A DNA stretch of 64,000 nucleotides, from contig JAKSZT010038599.1 in the NCBI GenBank assembly GCA_026826555.1, positions 2,589,040-2,653,039 on the forward strand. The letters are read 5' to 3'. Position 1 is the first letter of the stretch. Every line of letters starts with the position of its first letter. Shown here in pieces: positions 1 through 11,165 of the stretch. Source of the stretch: Tolypeutes matacus (lineage: Eukaryota; Chordata; Mammalia; Cingulata; Chlamyphoridae). A model generated the notes under the pieces. The model ran no database searches and was not told where the DNA came from. It was given only the letters and a program-made list of their open reading frames with translations. The translations under genes and the position numbers were made by a program.

Positions 1-505
1 TGGAGCTTCCTTGTTGTACAAATGTGACCTCGCTCAAAGACAAACTCAGCATATAAATACATTACCTTCCCCCCTAGCATGGGACATGACTCCTGGGGAT
101 GAGCCTCCCTGGCATTGAAGGATTACTTCCAAGCACCAACCAGCAATAAACTGGAAGAAGACCTTGAACAAAACTGGGGAAATGTAAAGACACACCAGGT
201 TATATGGCTAAGAGACTTCAAAGTGAGTCAGCAGGTCATTCCAGAGGTTGCACTTATGCGCATCTCAGTAGGATCTCATTGACTGCCAAAGTAGATACTA
301 CCCTAAATAGCAGGGTTCCTGAGGGTTGTGGAGACATCCAGACACTATAGTCAGTGCAGATAGCTCAAGAGCTTGGTGCCTTGTCAGTGGGCCCTACTTT
401 TGAATTTATGGTCCTCAGGGTCACAGAGTTGGACTCAGTTGTGGTTTCTCTACACATGGCTCTTCTGTTCTTCTATTTGAACCTATAATTAGTACTAGAG
501 TTGAC
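1..505 (+). mobile_element. L1 3' UTR fragment, cut by window start
   Basis: This stretch is the reverse complement, with divergence, of part of the 3' UTR of the minus-strand L1 near 29380-29900. The shared landmarks are the 'gggacatgactcctgggg' block, the 'ctccctggcattgaagg' block and the 'cacagagttggactca' block. It carries no ORF. Homology fades near 505. The upstream part of the element lies outside the window, so its full length cannot be judged. Confidence 0.8.
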
Positions 506-928
506 TAAACTTGACAAGTAATAAATACATGAATAGATATACTTCCTTGACATATTTTTCTTATATCACATATTTCCTCAGTTTATTATGAGTTAGCTAA
601 TTTCAGTTAGGTCTCCCTGTATGCATGGCTCCTCAGAGACCCATACATCAAAGAATTCACTGAAGTGGTACTAGCATAGAGAGACTTAAACAGTATGGTA
701 ATTTTAAGAACTGAAAAAAAAAGGCCAAATATGGAATTCAGATAAAAATATGAAACAATTTTAGTTTAATGAGCATTTCCCAAACTTATTTATTCTCTAA
801 TACTTTGTATCTCATATCATCTATTGTTATTTCAGAAATCTAAGAAGCTACTTTCTTGAAACTGAGAGTTCCTCAGGGTCTTCAGTATAGTCATTTGTTT
901 TCACAAACTTCATATTCATGTTGAGACA
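506..928. other. Unassigned AT-rich sequence
   Basis: No ORF of note, no recognised repeat and no RNA gene was seen here. The stretch sits between an L1 3' fragment and an ERVL-like repeat. Confidence 0.5.
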
Positions 929-1228
929 GTAATCAGGTTCTCCAGAGGAACAAAACCAATAGTATATATATATGGAGTGAGAGAGAGTGTGTGTGGCAGC
1001 GGGGGGGGGGGGGGGGGGGGGGGAAGGTTTACATAAAGAGGTTTATCATAGGAATTGATTGGTTTATGCAACCATTGGGATTAGCTAATCTGAATTCTAT
1101 AGGGCAGGTCACAAACTGTAAACTCTGATGAAGGTGAAGTTTTGTTTCCCAGAACCTGGCTGACTGAAGAAAAAGGCAAAAAATTTTCTTTCTGATTTCT
1201 GAAATCCTTAGTCCATGCTTTAAGATGT
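929..1228 (-). mobile_element. ERVL/MLT2-like LTR-type repeat with microsatellite
   Basis: The left end reads 'caggttctccagaggaac', followed by TA, GA and GT simple repeats and a run of 23 G. This resembles the reverse complement of the 3' end of a common mammalian ERVL-type LTR (MLT2-like), in a form I associate with xenarthrans. A sequence of the same kind in the opposite orientation lies at 23050-23460. The family name is from memory; repeat-like character is surer than the exact family. Confidence 0.5.
1001..1023 (+). repeat. Homopolymer of 23 G
   Basis: Twenty-three consecutive G follow a short GA/GT microsatellite inside the ERVL-like repeat. Long pure G runs are rare in mammalian DNA and error-prone in sequencing, so the exact length is uncertain. 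Confidence 0.95.
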
Positions 1229-2263
1229 CACCACCATCCATTACCAAAATTTTCTATCACCCCAGACAGAAACTCTGTATAATTTAAGCATTACATTCCC
1301 ATTCCATACCCTGGCCCCAAACCCCCTAACATATAATATAGTTTCTGACTTTAGGAATTTGCTTATCCTAATTATTCCATATCAATGAGATCATGCAATA
1401 TTTGACCTTTTGTATCTAGCTTATTTTACCCAACCTGATGTCTTCAAGCTTCATCTATGTTGTCACATGTTTGTGAATTTCTTTCTTTTTTATGGTTGAA
1501 TAATATTCCATGATATCTATATATCACATTTTGTTTATACATTCATTGGTTGATGGACACTGGAGTTGCTTCCATCTTTTGGTGGTTATGAATAATGCTG
1601 CTGTGTGCAAATATCTGTTCAAGGTCTTTCTTTCTATACTTTTGGGTATACACCAGAAGTGGGATTGCCAGGTCATATGATAATTCTACACTAAAATTTC
1701 TGTGGAACTTCAAAACTGACTTGCACAAGATTTGCACCATTTTACATTAGTATCAATAAGGAATGAATGCTCCATTTCCTCTACATCCTCTCAACCACTT
1801 AAATTTTCTATTAATACTAGCCTTTCTAGTAGTTGTGAAATAGTATTATTGTGGCTAGATATGATTTCTCTAATGGGTAACAACGTTAAACATCATTTCA
1901 CAGGCTTATATTTCTTCTTTAGAAAAATGTCTACTCAAGTGTTTTGCCCATTTTTAAATTGGTTTGTTTGTCTTTTTGTTGTGATGTTATAAAATTTCTT
2001 TATATATTCTAGAAAGTAAACTTATCAGGTATGTGGTTTCCAAATATTTTCTCCCTTTGTATAGGTTGCCTTTTTACTGGTATGATAAAGTACTTTGATG
2101 CACAAAAGGTTTTAATTTGGATGAAGTGAAATTTACCTAATTTTCCTTTGTTGCTCATGCTTTGAGTACAAGTCTATTGCCTAACACATGGTCTTAATTA
2201 TGTCTATGTTTACTTTTGGGAGTTTTATACTTCCGATTCTTATATTTAAGAAGGTGTTTGATA
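1229..2263 (-). mobile_element. Truncated L1: ORF2 C-terminus and 3' UTR
   Basis: Read on the minus strand, this holds a decayed ORF2 C-terminal domain followed by a short 3' UTR. A readable piece at 1740-1543 has the order VQ-LCKSV, then L-YDLAIPLL, then YTQKY, matching the L1 tail pattern VQPLWKSV / DPAIPLL / YPKEY. The reading frame is broken repeatedly, as in an old copy. The 5' boundary is placed where another L1 3' end begins, near 2264. Confidence 0.75.
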
Positions 2264-3027
2264 CCTTTAAAAAATTATTAGACAAGCTGTGTGTTTACAG
2301 CACAGTTAAGCATAAAATACAGGGTCCCATACACCACCCCACCACCATCTTTCATTGGTGGGGAACATTTGTTACAATGGATGGTAGCCCATTTTTGTAA
2401 TTGTACCTTTTTAACAGTAGTTATATTTGTTACAATTGATGAAAGATTTTTAAAATAGTACTATTAACTATCATTCACAGTTTACATTAGGTGTAAGTTT
2501 TACCCATATATCACCCTATAATTAACAAATTTTATTAGTGTCATATATATGCTATATTTCATGAAAGAACATTTTTATACTTGTCCTATTAACTATAGTC
2601 CATCATCTACAATAGTGTTCACTGTATTATATAGTCCTATGGTTTATCTTTTAATTTTTATTCTAGTAACAAATACAACCAAAATTTCCCCTTTTAACTG
2701 TATTTACCTATATAATTCAGTGCTGTTAATTATAGTCACAATAATGTGCTATCATCACCATCGTTCATTTTCAAACCTGTGCAATCAACCAAAATAGAAA
2801 TTCTGTACAAATTAAGCATCAACTCACCATTCTCTAACCCCAATCTGTCCCCTAGTAATTTATATTCTAGATGAGTTTGCTTGTTACAATTAGTTCATAT
2901 CAATGAGATAATACAATATTTGTCTTTTTATGTCTGGATTATTTAACTCAGCATAATGTCCTCAAGATTCATTCATATTGTCACAGGCATCTGGAGTTCA
3001 TTCCTTTTTATGGCTGAATAATATTTC
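2264..3027 (-). mobile_element. L1 3' fragment, interrupted by an LTR element
   Basis: A run rich in T and A is followed by minus-strand L1 3' UTR motifs such as 'aactatagtccatcatc' and 'ttaattatagtcacaat', then 'gctgaataatatttcatt', which corresponds to the end of ORF2. The element stops exactly where the LTR-like repeat at 3028 begins, so the LTR element probably landed in this L1. The missing continuation was not found on the other side. Confidence 0.7.
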
Positions 3028-3500
3028 ATTTGTTAGTTTGCTGAGCTGCTGGCATGCAATATACCAGAAATGGGTTGGCTCTTACAATGGGGATTTATTA
3101 AGTCTTCAGCATACAGTTCTGAGACCATGAAATTGTTCAAATCAAGGCTCCATCAAGTGATAATTGTCTTCCAATAGACCAGCTGCAAGCCATCCTGAAC
3201 TCATCATATGACAAGGCATACGGCAGCATCTGTTTATCTCCCTTCTCTTTTGGGTTTTCTTACTTCAGCTTCTGTCTTCCTCTGTCTCTTTCTCCAAATT
3301 CATACCATTTAAAAAGGACTCAAGTAAGAAGATTAAGACCCACTCTGGTTATGCCTTACTGAACTAATTTAATGAATATGCCCTCAACTGAAGTAACCTA
3401 ATAAAGAAGTTCCATCTACAATATGCCATACCCTCAGGAATGGATTAGCTATAAGAATGTGATTTTTCTAGGGTCCATAAAAGCTTCAGACTACCATACT
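3028..3500 (-). mobile_element. LTR of a MaLR-like retroelement (3' LTR, minus strand)
   Basis: The left edge 'tgttagtttgctgagctg' is the reverse complement of a typical MaLR-type LTR end. The right edge, 'gcttcagactaccata', is followed by a sequence that is purine-rich on the minus strand (about 3501-3520), as expected of a polypurine tract just before a 3' LTR. The sequence resembles LTRs I recall from xenarthrans. It is not coding. Confidence 0.6.
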
Positions 3501-4945
3501 CTATCCTCTCTACCTAGAAAAGACACGTTCCTTCTATATGCAAATACATTCATGCCATCATAATATTTAAAAAGAACCTCAAATCATTTCAGTAACAATA
3601 TTAAGTACAAAGTCTCATAAAAATCTATTATAATTATGGTCTGTCCTGGGGCACAATTTTCCTCAGGCTGTGGACTATGAAACTTACAAAACAAGACATC
3701 TTCTTCCAAAATTAAAAGGATTTACATTTGCATTGCCATAAGGAGAAATTGGAAAGAAAATAGGTGTCACAGGTCCCAAACACTTCTGAAACCCTCCAGG
3801 ATATACTCTATTAGATTTCAAGCTCGGAAAGTCATCTATGGAATGATATCTTGTCTTCCACACCTGATGAAATGACAGCATCACCCTTTCCAAGGGATTG
3901 CCCAGGGGCCATGTTCTCAGTTCCACTTTTGTCAGGTATCTGGGTAGCAGTGAAGTTGAACTCTAAGCTCCTCCTTCTGAGAACACTAGAGTCATGGCCA
4001 GATTCTCTGCAATTAATGGGGCACAGCCTCAACCCCCTCGGAACTGTGGTGTGGTAGCCTGACTCTTCCCAATCCCTGGGGCATATTTTCCACACCCTCT
4101 CTGTAGCCTGGGGTGACTGCACTCTTCCTGAACAATGGGACAGAAGACCCACCCTCTTCAGGTGCCAGGACATACTCCTCCTTTCCACACAATAATGGGC
4201 TCACTCCCTTGGACCGAGAAGTTGTGTTCAGTCCAGACCACAGCTTCCATGGTTCTGCCTTTGCAGTCACTTTTCCTTCAATCTGTCTCTTCTCCATCCC
4301 TTTTATTTCAGACTGACAGTGACTCTATTCTTATATAGTTCACAAAAAAACTTGTCAGTTTTGCTCTCAGCACACCAGGGTCCCAAATTATAGACAGCAA
4401 GACCTTCCAAAGGTCCTTTCCAGATAACTGCATTTCCAATCCTGACTTGCACTGAAATGGCTGATTGTTTCCATGTTCAGTTAAGTCCTTTCATGGGGCA
4501 CTATTCTCTGGGGACTCATTTTCCAGAAACTCAGAATTCTCCAAACCATCAAGTTTTGGTTTCTTTCTGCCCAGGAGTTTAGTTTTCAGTTTATTCCTTT
4601 CCTCCTGCTTTTTACTATAAGCATACTTTCCACACTTTGGAAATCTCCTAAGCGAAATATGCAAGCTTGTCACTTTCAAATTCTGCTTTCCATCCAGCAT
4701 CAGGACTCAATTTTTCACATTCCCTCCCCCTTTAAAGCAAGGGTTGCTTTTCATTCAGCTTGCAATGATACATTCACCCTTTCTGTCTAAGACCTCAAAG
4801 GAAGTACTTTTAGCATCATATTTCTAAAAAGAGTCTCTTCAGAGTAATCTAGGTATTATCTATCAGACGTCTCACAATTCTTTCAGAACTTGTCCCTTAT
4901 CCATTTATAAAACTATTCCCACATTTTTTATATTTACAATATGTA
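3501..4945 (-). mobile_element. Non-coding internal region of the MaLR-like element
   Basis: The internal sequence continues from the LTR at 3028-3500. It resembles the non-coding internal part of MaLR elements (THE1/MST/MLT1 relatives) on the minus strand, ending with the 'acttgtcccttatcc' and 'actattcccaca' blocks that lie close to the 5' LTR in that family. The ORFs here (up to 118 codons) show no gag or pol motifs, which fits the known lack of coding capacity of MaLR elements. No 5' LTR follows; L1 sequence begins at about 4946. Confidence 0.55.
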
Positions 4946-6298
4946 CTGCAATGCAAATTGAATCACTGTTACTAAGCAAGGTCTATAGTTTATGGTTTTT
5001 ACTTTGTGTTATACAGTTTTATAGGCTGTGACAAATATATAATGACATATATCCATCATGGCAGTAACATACAGAGAAATGCCAATGCCTTAAAAATGTC
5101 CTGTGTTCCACCTATTCTTCTGTTACCACATCATAATACCTATTCTCACACCTTCATGTTTGTTCATTACTCAGTCTTGAAGAATTTGGGATTAAGTTTG
5201 CTCTGACTACTTTGGTTTGAGAAAGAGCTTAAATATAATGGGGCAGATGGAAAGAACTGTTTTACTTGCACTTGTAGATTCTCCATATTTTTGGGGGACG
5301 AGGCTTGTCCATCATCATTATTTTGTTAGCTGTCCTGGGCAAGTCTGAAAAACTGGAGAGTAGATTTTGTCCACAACTGGGAGTTCAAGTGGCATATGAA
5401 CAGCTGAAAGATTTAAGTCTCTGAGACATATATTTAACTAGTATAGTGATAATTACAGGTTCAAATAAACAGGGTAAAAAACCTCACAAGTAGAGAATTT
5501 ATAAATGAGTCTATCTTTGTTATATTGGGGAAATAGATTATCACATATTCCCAAATAGGGCCCGCTGAAATGGTGTTGGTTTCATGTAGCTGTGTGCCTT
5601 TCCTATAATGTCCAGATGTTCCTAGAGCTCTCAGAAGCACTTTTGTTTGAACTTTTGTTTACTGTGGCAGTGAAATATATCTGAGATGACCTCCCAACTA
5701 ACTTGTAGCAATAAAAACTCTTTTTAAAAAAATTTAGTGCCTCATCCTTTTTGTCAAGGTCTATTTCCACATGCATTGGTGGTTGACACCTGGTAATAAT
5801 CCCTCAATGCCAGGGAGGATCATCCCCAAGAGTCATGACCCATGTTGTGGAGAAAATAGTGAATTTACTTATTGAGTTTGGCTTAGAAAGAGGCTACATT
5901 TGAATAGTAAGGTTTTCAGAAGGTATTTCTTAGGCACTATTACAATTAGGTTAAGTTTCATTTTTACAGGAATAAGGTTCCTAAGTAGTGGCATTAAGAT
6001 TGTGAGCTTGACATGTTGACTTGTGTTCTTTAATTAGGCACTGCCTATATTTCCCAAAGATTTTTGCCATTTTATTTGAGAAATTATCAGGACTCCCCAG
6101 GATGGGTGCTTAATATGTTATCTATTGTGTGGGTCTCTATCTATTGAAAACTATACCTATGACAGCACAAATACATTCAAATCTCATGGAAGTATGCTTT
6201 ATTTGCATTTTTTCTGTATGTATCACCCCACTATAATCATTCAGTACTAGTGACATATCTTTGTTATAGATTCTGAAAGAACATTCTTTATAATTTTA
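4946..6298 (-). mobile_element. Truncated L1, 3' UTR only
   Basis: This is colinear with the 3' UTR of the L1 at 28-38 kb. It has the 'tgtccatcatcatt' block near 5310 and, near 5800-5840, the 'ccctcaatgccagggagg' block followed by 'cccaagagtcatg'. ORF2 is absent, so the copy is 5'-truncated. Its right edge meets the SINE insertion. Confidence 0.75.
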
Positions 6299-6311
6299 TT
6301 CTTTTTAAAAT
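6299..6311. repeat. Candidate TSD, left copy
   Basis: ttctttttaaaat flanks the SINE and pairs with ttcttcttaaaac at 6748-6760, with two mismatches. It is imperfect and therefore tentative. Confidence 0.45.
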
Positions 6312-6747
6312 ATAATAAACTTTATTTTTTAAAGATTATTTTATTTTATTTTATTATTTCATTTTATTTTATCTTATCCTCCTCCCTCCCCCAGATGGTT
6401 CTCCTGTCTGTCTGCTCATTGTTTGCCCACCTTCTCCAGGAGGCACTGGGAAAAAAAGCTGGGACATCCCATATGTGAAGCGACTGCCCAATGACCTGAG
6501 TCACATCCACTCCCTGCAGGCTGCAGTGTCTGCTGGCTTGTGATATCTGCTTGTTTAGGCATCTGCTTATAGTGGCAGATGCGGCATCTAGTTCCTTGCA
6601 AAGGAAGTGGCATCTAACTCGTTGTGGCAGGTGTGGAGTCTAGCTCATGACAGGGGCAGCATCTGCTTGTCTTCTTTAGGAGTCACTGGGACCTGAACCT
6701 GGTACCTCCCATGTGGTAGGCAGTCACCCAACTGGTTAAGCCAAATC
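6312..6747 (-). mobile_element. tRNA-derived SINE of the armadillo DAS type
   Basis: On the minus strand the right end is tRNA-like. It carries an A box reading TGGCTTAACCAG (6743-6732) and a B box reading GGTTCAGGTCC (6699-6689). The left end is an AT-rich tail of the TTTTA type. The middle contains three degenerate repeats of 'ggcatctagttcc' type. A candidate TSD is ttctttttaaaat (6299-6311) and ttcttcttaaaac (6748-6760), two mismatches in 13, containing the TTAAAA site favoured by L1 endonuclease. The DAS assignment is from memory. Confidence 0.75.
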
Positions 6748-8544
6748 TTCTTCTTAAAACTTTACTTTTAAAGAGGATTAAATTACAGAAAAGTTACATC
6801 AAAAGTAGAAGGGATTCTCATATATCCCCCTCCCATACCTCTTATTTAAAACATCTTTTAATTTTATTGGTTGAAACTGATGAATAAATATTGAAGCATT
6901 GCTATTAACCAAGATCGATAGTTTACATTGTAGTTTACATTTAATTCCAGTGCCCTAAAAATGTCCTACATCCCAACTATTATTCTCTGTCTTCCCCTCA
7001 GAACCTCTGGTAACCACAATCTTTATGACATTGTGTAGTAATATTCCATTACTGCAATATTAATGTTTAAATTTGTCCATGGTTGTATTCCCCTTTTATG
7101 TTTTTTCATTCCTCAACCTTGAGGATCTGGGGATGGTGATGTTTGTTCTGTCTCAGATCGAAAAGCGGCCTAGATCTTATGAGGCAGATGAAAGGAAATT
7201 TTTGCTTGCAGTTGTAGATACTTCCTGTTTTTTTCAAATTGGGATTGTCCATCATCATCATTTTATTAGTTGTCCTGGATGAGTCCAATGCACTGGAGAA
7301 TAGGTGTTGGCTGCAACTTTTTGAGATTCAAGGCTTAACCAGCATACAAACAGACTGAAGATTTAAGTGTCTGATATATATATTTAATGGGCATAGTGCT
7401 TATTATATGATAAAATAAAAGGGGTAGAAGAATTATGTGTAGGGAAATTATAAATGAGTCTAACTCTGTTACATTGGGGAAATATGTTGCCATATATTTC
7501 AAGATAAGGCCCACTAACAGGGTGCTGATTTCAAAGGATTTTGTGCCTTACCTATAGTGGCCGGATAACTCTAGAGATTCCAAAAGCACCCTTATTTGAG
7601 GCTTTGTTCACAGTAGCAGGTAGTGAGATCTGGCTTAGGCATGCATAAGTATAACCCTGGAATTAAATACCAACTCATTTTGAAATCTCTTAGCCATAAC
7701 TCTTCTGTGTTTGATGTTTTCCCTTTTTGGTCAAGGTCTTTTTACAAATGCATCACTGGTTGGTGGTTGGTATTAATCCCTCAGTACCAGGGAGGCTCAT
7801 GCCTGGGAGTCATGTCCTGTAATGAAGGAAAGGAGTGTTTTTATTTGCTGAGTTCGGCTTAGTGAGATGCCACATTTAAGTAACAAGGAGGTTTACAGGA
7901 GGTAACTCTTAGGCAATAGTTATTATTAAGCTAAGTTTCAATTTTACAAGAATAAGGTTCATAATTACATGCATTAATATTGAAAGCTTGTCATATTGGT
8001 CTATGTTCTTTTATTAGACACTACCTATGTACTCCAGAGATACTTGCCCTTACATGTGTGTCTCCATCCACTGAGATAAAACCCTATGACAGGATGAACA
8101 CATGCATATTCCATATTAAGCATGCTCTGGGGGTCCACCCTTTCCTACACATTCCCCTATCACTGACAACCTACACCAGTGGCCCTCCCCTGCCATATTT
8201 GCCAAAAGAACATTTGCTCAATTGTATTTTCAACCAAAGACTTCAATTTGCCTAGAGTTCACCTGTTCCTTCCTCTAGCCCTTGCTCCAAATCCATGGAT
8301 AGTCCAACCTATCTCCCCCAAACCTGCTCATCCTCACACTCCAGCATTGTCAACCTCATTCACATCCCTGCACCACCATCATTCCCATCCACTGCCAAAT
8401 CACCCCCTTCCACCTTATCATAGGTTCTATCCAGATTGAGCATTGGCTTACCACTCTCTACTCTCTTTCTGCTGCCTGGCATCATATCTTCCAGACTCTA
8501 TTTCTGTGAGTCTGCTCAATATGCTTAGGTAAAATCAGTGACAT

Positions 8545-8670
8545 CCTTGATTAGTTTTTCCACATTCTGCATCACCTCCTGTTTTGCTTTGATTTGGTTT
8601 GTTCATTAGACTGTTCCATGTCTTCTTTTTCCTAAATTTGGCTTGTAATTTTTTGATGATGTCTGGGCAT
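8545..8670 (-). pseudogene. L1 ORF1 remnant, N-terminal codons only
   Basis: The start codon at 8670-8668 aligns with the ORF1 start of the L1 at 36044. The next readable piece, MEQSNEQTK, matches MDQSNEQIK of that copy, and a match to VMQNIKQLI follows in a shifted frame. Coding homology ends at the internal-deletion join near 8545. It retains neither the RRM nor the C-terminal domain. Confidence 0.65.
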
Positions 8671-8812
8671 CTGTTATCTTAATGGGCCTATTCAGTTTAT
8701 TAGCTTCTATTTCTCTTCTATAGTTTATTTTATTTTGTTTGTTTTAAGGGTCCTCTTTGACACTTGGTTCCACTATTCTATATCCCTGTGTTGTCTGTGT
8801 TTCCCCCAAATA

Positions 8813-9150
8813 TTAAGACCATAAAAAGAAAAGAAAGAAGAGAAGAAAAAGAATAATAATAAAGATGGAAAATGAACCATATAAAAGCCAGGAAAAAAAA
8901 TAATGAGTGAAAAATGAGTAAGAATAAAAAAGGCAGAAGAAATAAAGAAATGGGAAAAATAAAATAAAGTAAAATAGTAAAATAAAATAAATAAAAGACT
9001 GGAATGATGAGAAGAGAAAGAAAATAGGACCAAACAAGAGAAAGTAGAATGAAAGAAAGAAAAAGGAAAAGGAAAAGAAAGAAAAGAAATAAGGAAAATA
9101 AATAGAAAGAAGGGAAAAAGAAAAGGAGACAAAGAAAAACACACACACAA
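8813..9150 (-). repeat. Pyrimidine-rich tract (sense strand) of an L1 5' UTR
   Basis: On the plus strand this is almost pure A and G (aaagaaag, aaaataaa and similar), so the L1 sense strand is T/C-rich. Overlapping minus-strand ORFs of 122-134 codons here are merely Phe/Leu/Ser runs caused by the composition. A homologous tract precedes ORF1 in the L1 copies at about 36400-36780 and 61200-61740. Confidence 0.75.
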
Positions 9151-10037
9151 AAAAAACAGGTCTCCTTCTCCGGCCACTAAGAACCATCTCAGGCTGCCTT
9201 GCTCACCAATTATCCTGTGGCCTGCCTTTCACAAGTAAGTTACCCAGATGTAAAGAAAAAAATAAATAAATAAACAATAAATTAAAATTTAAAAATAAGA
9301 AAATCTAAAACAAATGTCAGTCTAAGTTCCCTATCACAAGGCTGCTTGTCCCTCAGCTTTCTCTCCCCCAGGAGCTGGCTGGATCCCTGACAACCCACTG
9401 GATCTCTGTCTGGCTCCCTTCCTTTGTGGACTGGTTGGGCATCTGAGAGCTTGCCTGCTTCTTCTCCCTCTTCCTCTCTCACCCAGGCTGTTGGACACAT
9501 GTCAGCCCAACCTCTCACCGAACCAAGGCAGGTGGGTGAGACAGTCCACTTGATCAGTTCCCTCTCCCCTTTCCCTGGAGCCCCTTCAGCATTGGCTGGC
9601 ACCTCTCCTTTTACCAGAAATGGTTGATATCAAGTTTATCCACCCTATCTCACCACCCCCTTACTCCTCTTTCTCTTTGAGCTGGCTGGGTCCCAGTACC
9701 CACACCTGTTTTCTCCACAGCTCCTCACTTCAAGATCCTGCTGGGCACTGGGAGACACCCATTGTTGCCTGGTGGGTTTCCTCACTCTCGGAGCCATTTG
9801 GGTATTGGATTCCCAACCAAATCACTTCCCCAGCTTTCCTCTTCCTCTGAGCTTGTTGGGTGCTGCTATGCCTGCCCTATTACCCATAGTTTCATTTTCT
9901 GCTGGCCAACTGGCTCCCCCTTCTCTAGCTGCCCTCTCTGATTGCCAACATCGTACTGCAGGCTTCCATTCTGTCAGGTAAACCTTCCTACCTTCCTGTA
10001 TTTTCTGGAGGAAGGGTGCAACCTGCTGTTCCTTACT

Positions 10038-10048
10038 CCACCATCTTA
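10038..10048 (-). promoter_or_regulatory. YY1-like site at L1 5' end
   Basis: The minus strand reads TAAGATGGTGG, close to the YY1 core AAGATGGCGG that marks the first bases of L1 5' UTRs and fixes their transcription start. It is used here to place the 5' end of the deleted L1. Confidence 0.55.
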
Positions 10049-10084
10049 TAATTGTATTCTTAAACACAATCCTCAGCCCCTCCA

Positions 10085-10440
10085 GAGGTTTATATACAAA
10101 ATGTATAAACCTAAAGAAAAACTGGCTAATGTAAGTATTGTCTGACAGCAAAACATTGAATATTAATGAATTAAACTCTCCAATCAATAGACACAGATTA
10201 GCAGAATAGATAAGGAAATATGACCCATCTATATGCTGTCTACAAGAAACTCACCTTAGACCCAGGGACACAAGGAGATTGCAAGAGAAAGGGTAGAAAA
10301 TGATTTTACATGCAAACAATAACCAAAAAAAAAGGGTGGGAGTAACAATTTTAATATTGGAAAAAATAGACTTTAAGTGCAAAACATAGTGAAACTTTAT
10401 GTGAATTATAAATATGGATAATTTTGCATATAGAAGACTG
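10085..10440 (+). mobile_element. L1 ORF2 endonuclease fragment
   Basis: The plus strand encodes a broken start of ORF2. Readable pieces include LNSPINRHRLAE, then KYDPSICCLQETHLRPRDT, the first part of the apurinic-type endonuclease domain, and the CLQETHL box contains the catalytic Glu of the family. Frames are interrupted and homology fades by about 10440. Confidence 0.75.
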
Positions 10441-10862
10441 TTTTTACAAAATATAAATGCAAATAAATTAGAAATAAAGAAACAAACTAGCAGCTATACA
10501 CAGCAGGGGAGGCATAGTGAGATTGAGAGGTGATGAGTTTTGTTTTATGTTTATTATTGTTATTGGAATAATATCCTTTGGTTTTTTATTATCATATCAT
10601 TTTGTCTTTCTTTTCCTTTATTGCAGCTTACATTTCTGTATGTCTATTTTGTTTTTGGTATATCTGACTTACCCTGTTCTCCTTTTTGTCTCTATGTTCT
10701 ATATTTTAAAATACTTTCTTTGGGTTTACCTTGAGTTTTGTATTTTACAACCCATATCTATAGCCTACTAATTTTAAATTTACAGCCTTAGACCTCTGTA
10801 TCTTATGTATTTTATTCATGACATATCTGTAGACCTATAACTTCTGTACTTTAAAATCTAAT
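10441..10862. other. Unassigned T-rich sequence
   Basis: No recognised repeat or gene was seen. Two overlapping Phe-rich ORFs reflect base composition. It could be a diverged L1 or LTR internal piece. Confidence 0.4.
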
Positions 10863-11165
10863 TTAATTTTTGGGACATTGAAATTGTTCTGAATGACATT
10901 GCAATGGCAGATACAAGCCATTATACATTTTGTCAAAACCTATAAAAATGTGTGATTGAAAGAGTAAAGTGTAATGTAAACTATTGACCATAGTTAGTAG
11001 CAATGCTTTAATATATGTACATCAATTTTATCAAATGTATCACACTAATGAAAGATGTTAATGGGGAAAATTGCGGGAGGGAGGAAGGGATGAAGGTATA
11101 TGGAAATCATGCTATATTTTCAATCAATCTAAAGCTTCTTTAAAAATAAAAAAAGTAAAATAATT
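10863..11165 (+). mobile_element. 5'-truncated L1, 3' UTR end with A-rich tail
   Basis: The landmarks 'ttgttctgaatgacattgca', 'aaaatgtgtgattgaaag' and 'cacactaatgaaagatgtt' match the nested L1 at 19464-20120. The copy ends in an A-rich tail, 'aaaaataaaaaaagtaaaa'. No clear TSD was found. Confidence 0.75.

Larger units (their letters stand above)
6765..10050 (-). mobile_element. Internally deleted L1 (5' UTR, start of ORF1, 3' UTR)
   Basis: On the minus strand the element starts at a YY1-type 5' end near 10050. It runs through a GC-richer 5' UTR (about 9200-10050), a pyrimidine-rich tract (about 8813-9150) and the first 40 or so codons of ORF1 (8670-8545), then jumps at about 8543-8545 into the end of ORF2 and the 3' UTR, which continues to about 6765. 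Almost all of ORF1 and ORF2 is missing. Both parts have the same orientation and abut cleanly, so a single internally deleted copy is likelier than two insertions. GAT is shared by both parents at the join. Confidence 0.65.

Noticed and set aside
6299..6760. A functional tRNA gene at the right end of the SINE
   Set aside because: A and B boxes are present, but the sequence does not close into a full tRNA and is followed by the SINE body and tail.
8543..8545. Splicing as the origin of the internally deleted L1
   Set aside because: The related 3' sequences at 20860 and 57865 have no AG immediately before the join point. The shared GAT fits microhomology better, although splicing cannot be fully excluded without the parental sequence.
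8773..9187. Three overlapping ORFs of 122-134 codons resembling membrane proteins
   Set aside because: They are Phe/Leu/Ser runs in two frames of a pyrimidine-rich L1 5' UTR tract and reflect composition only.
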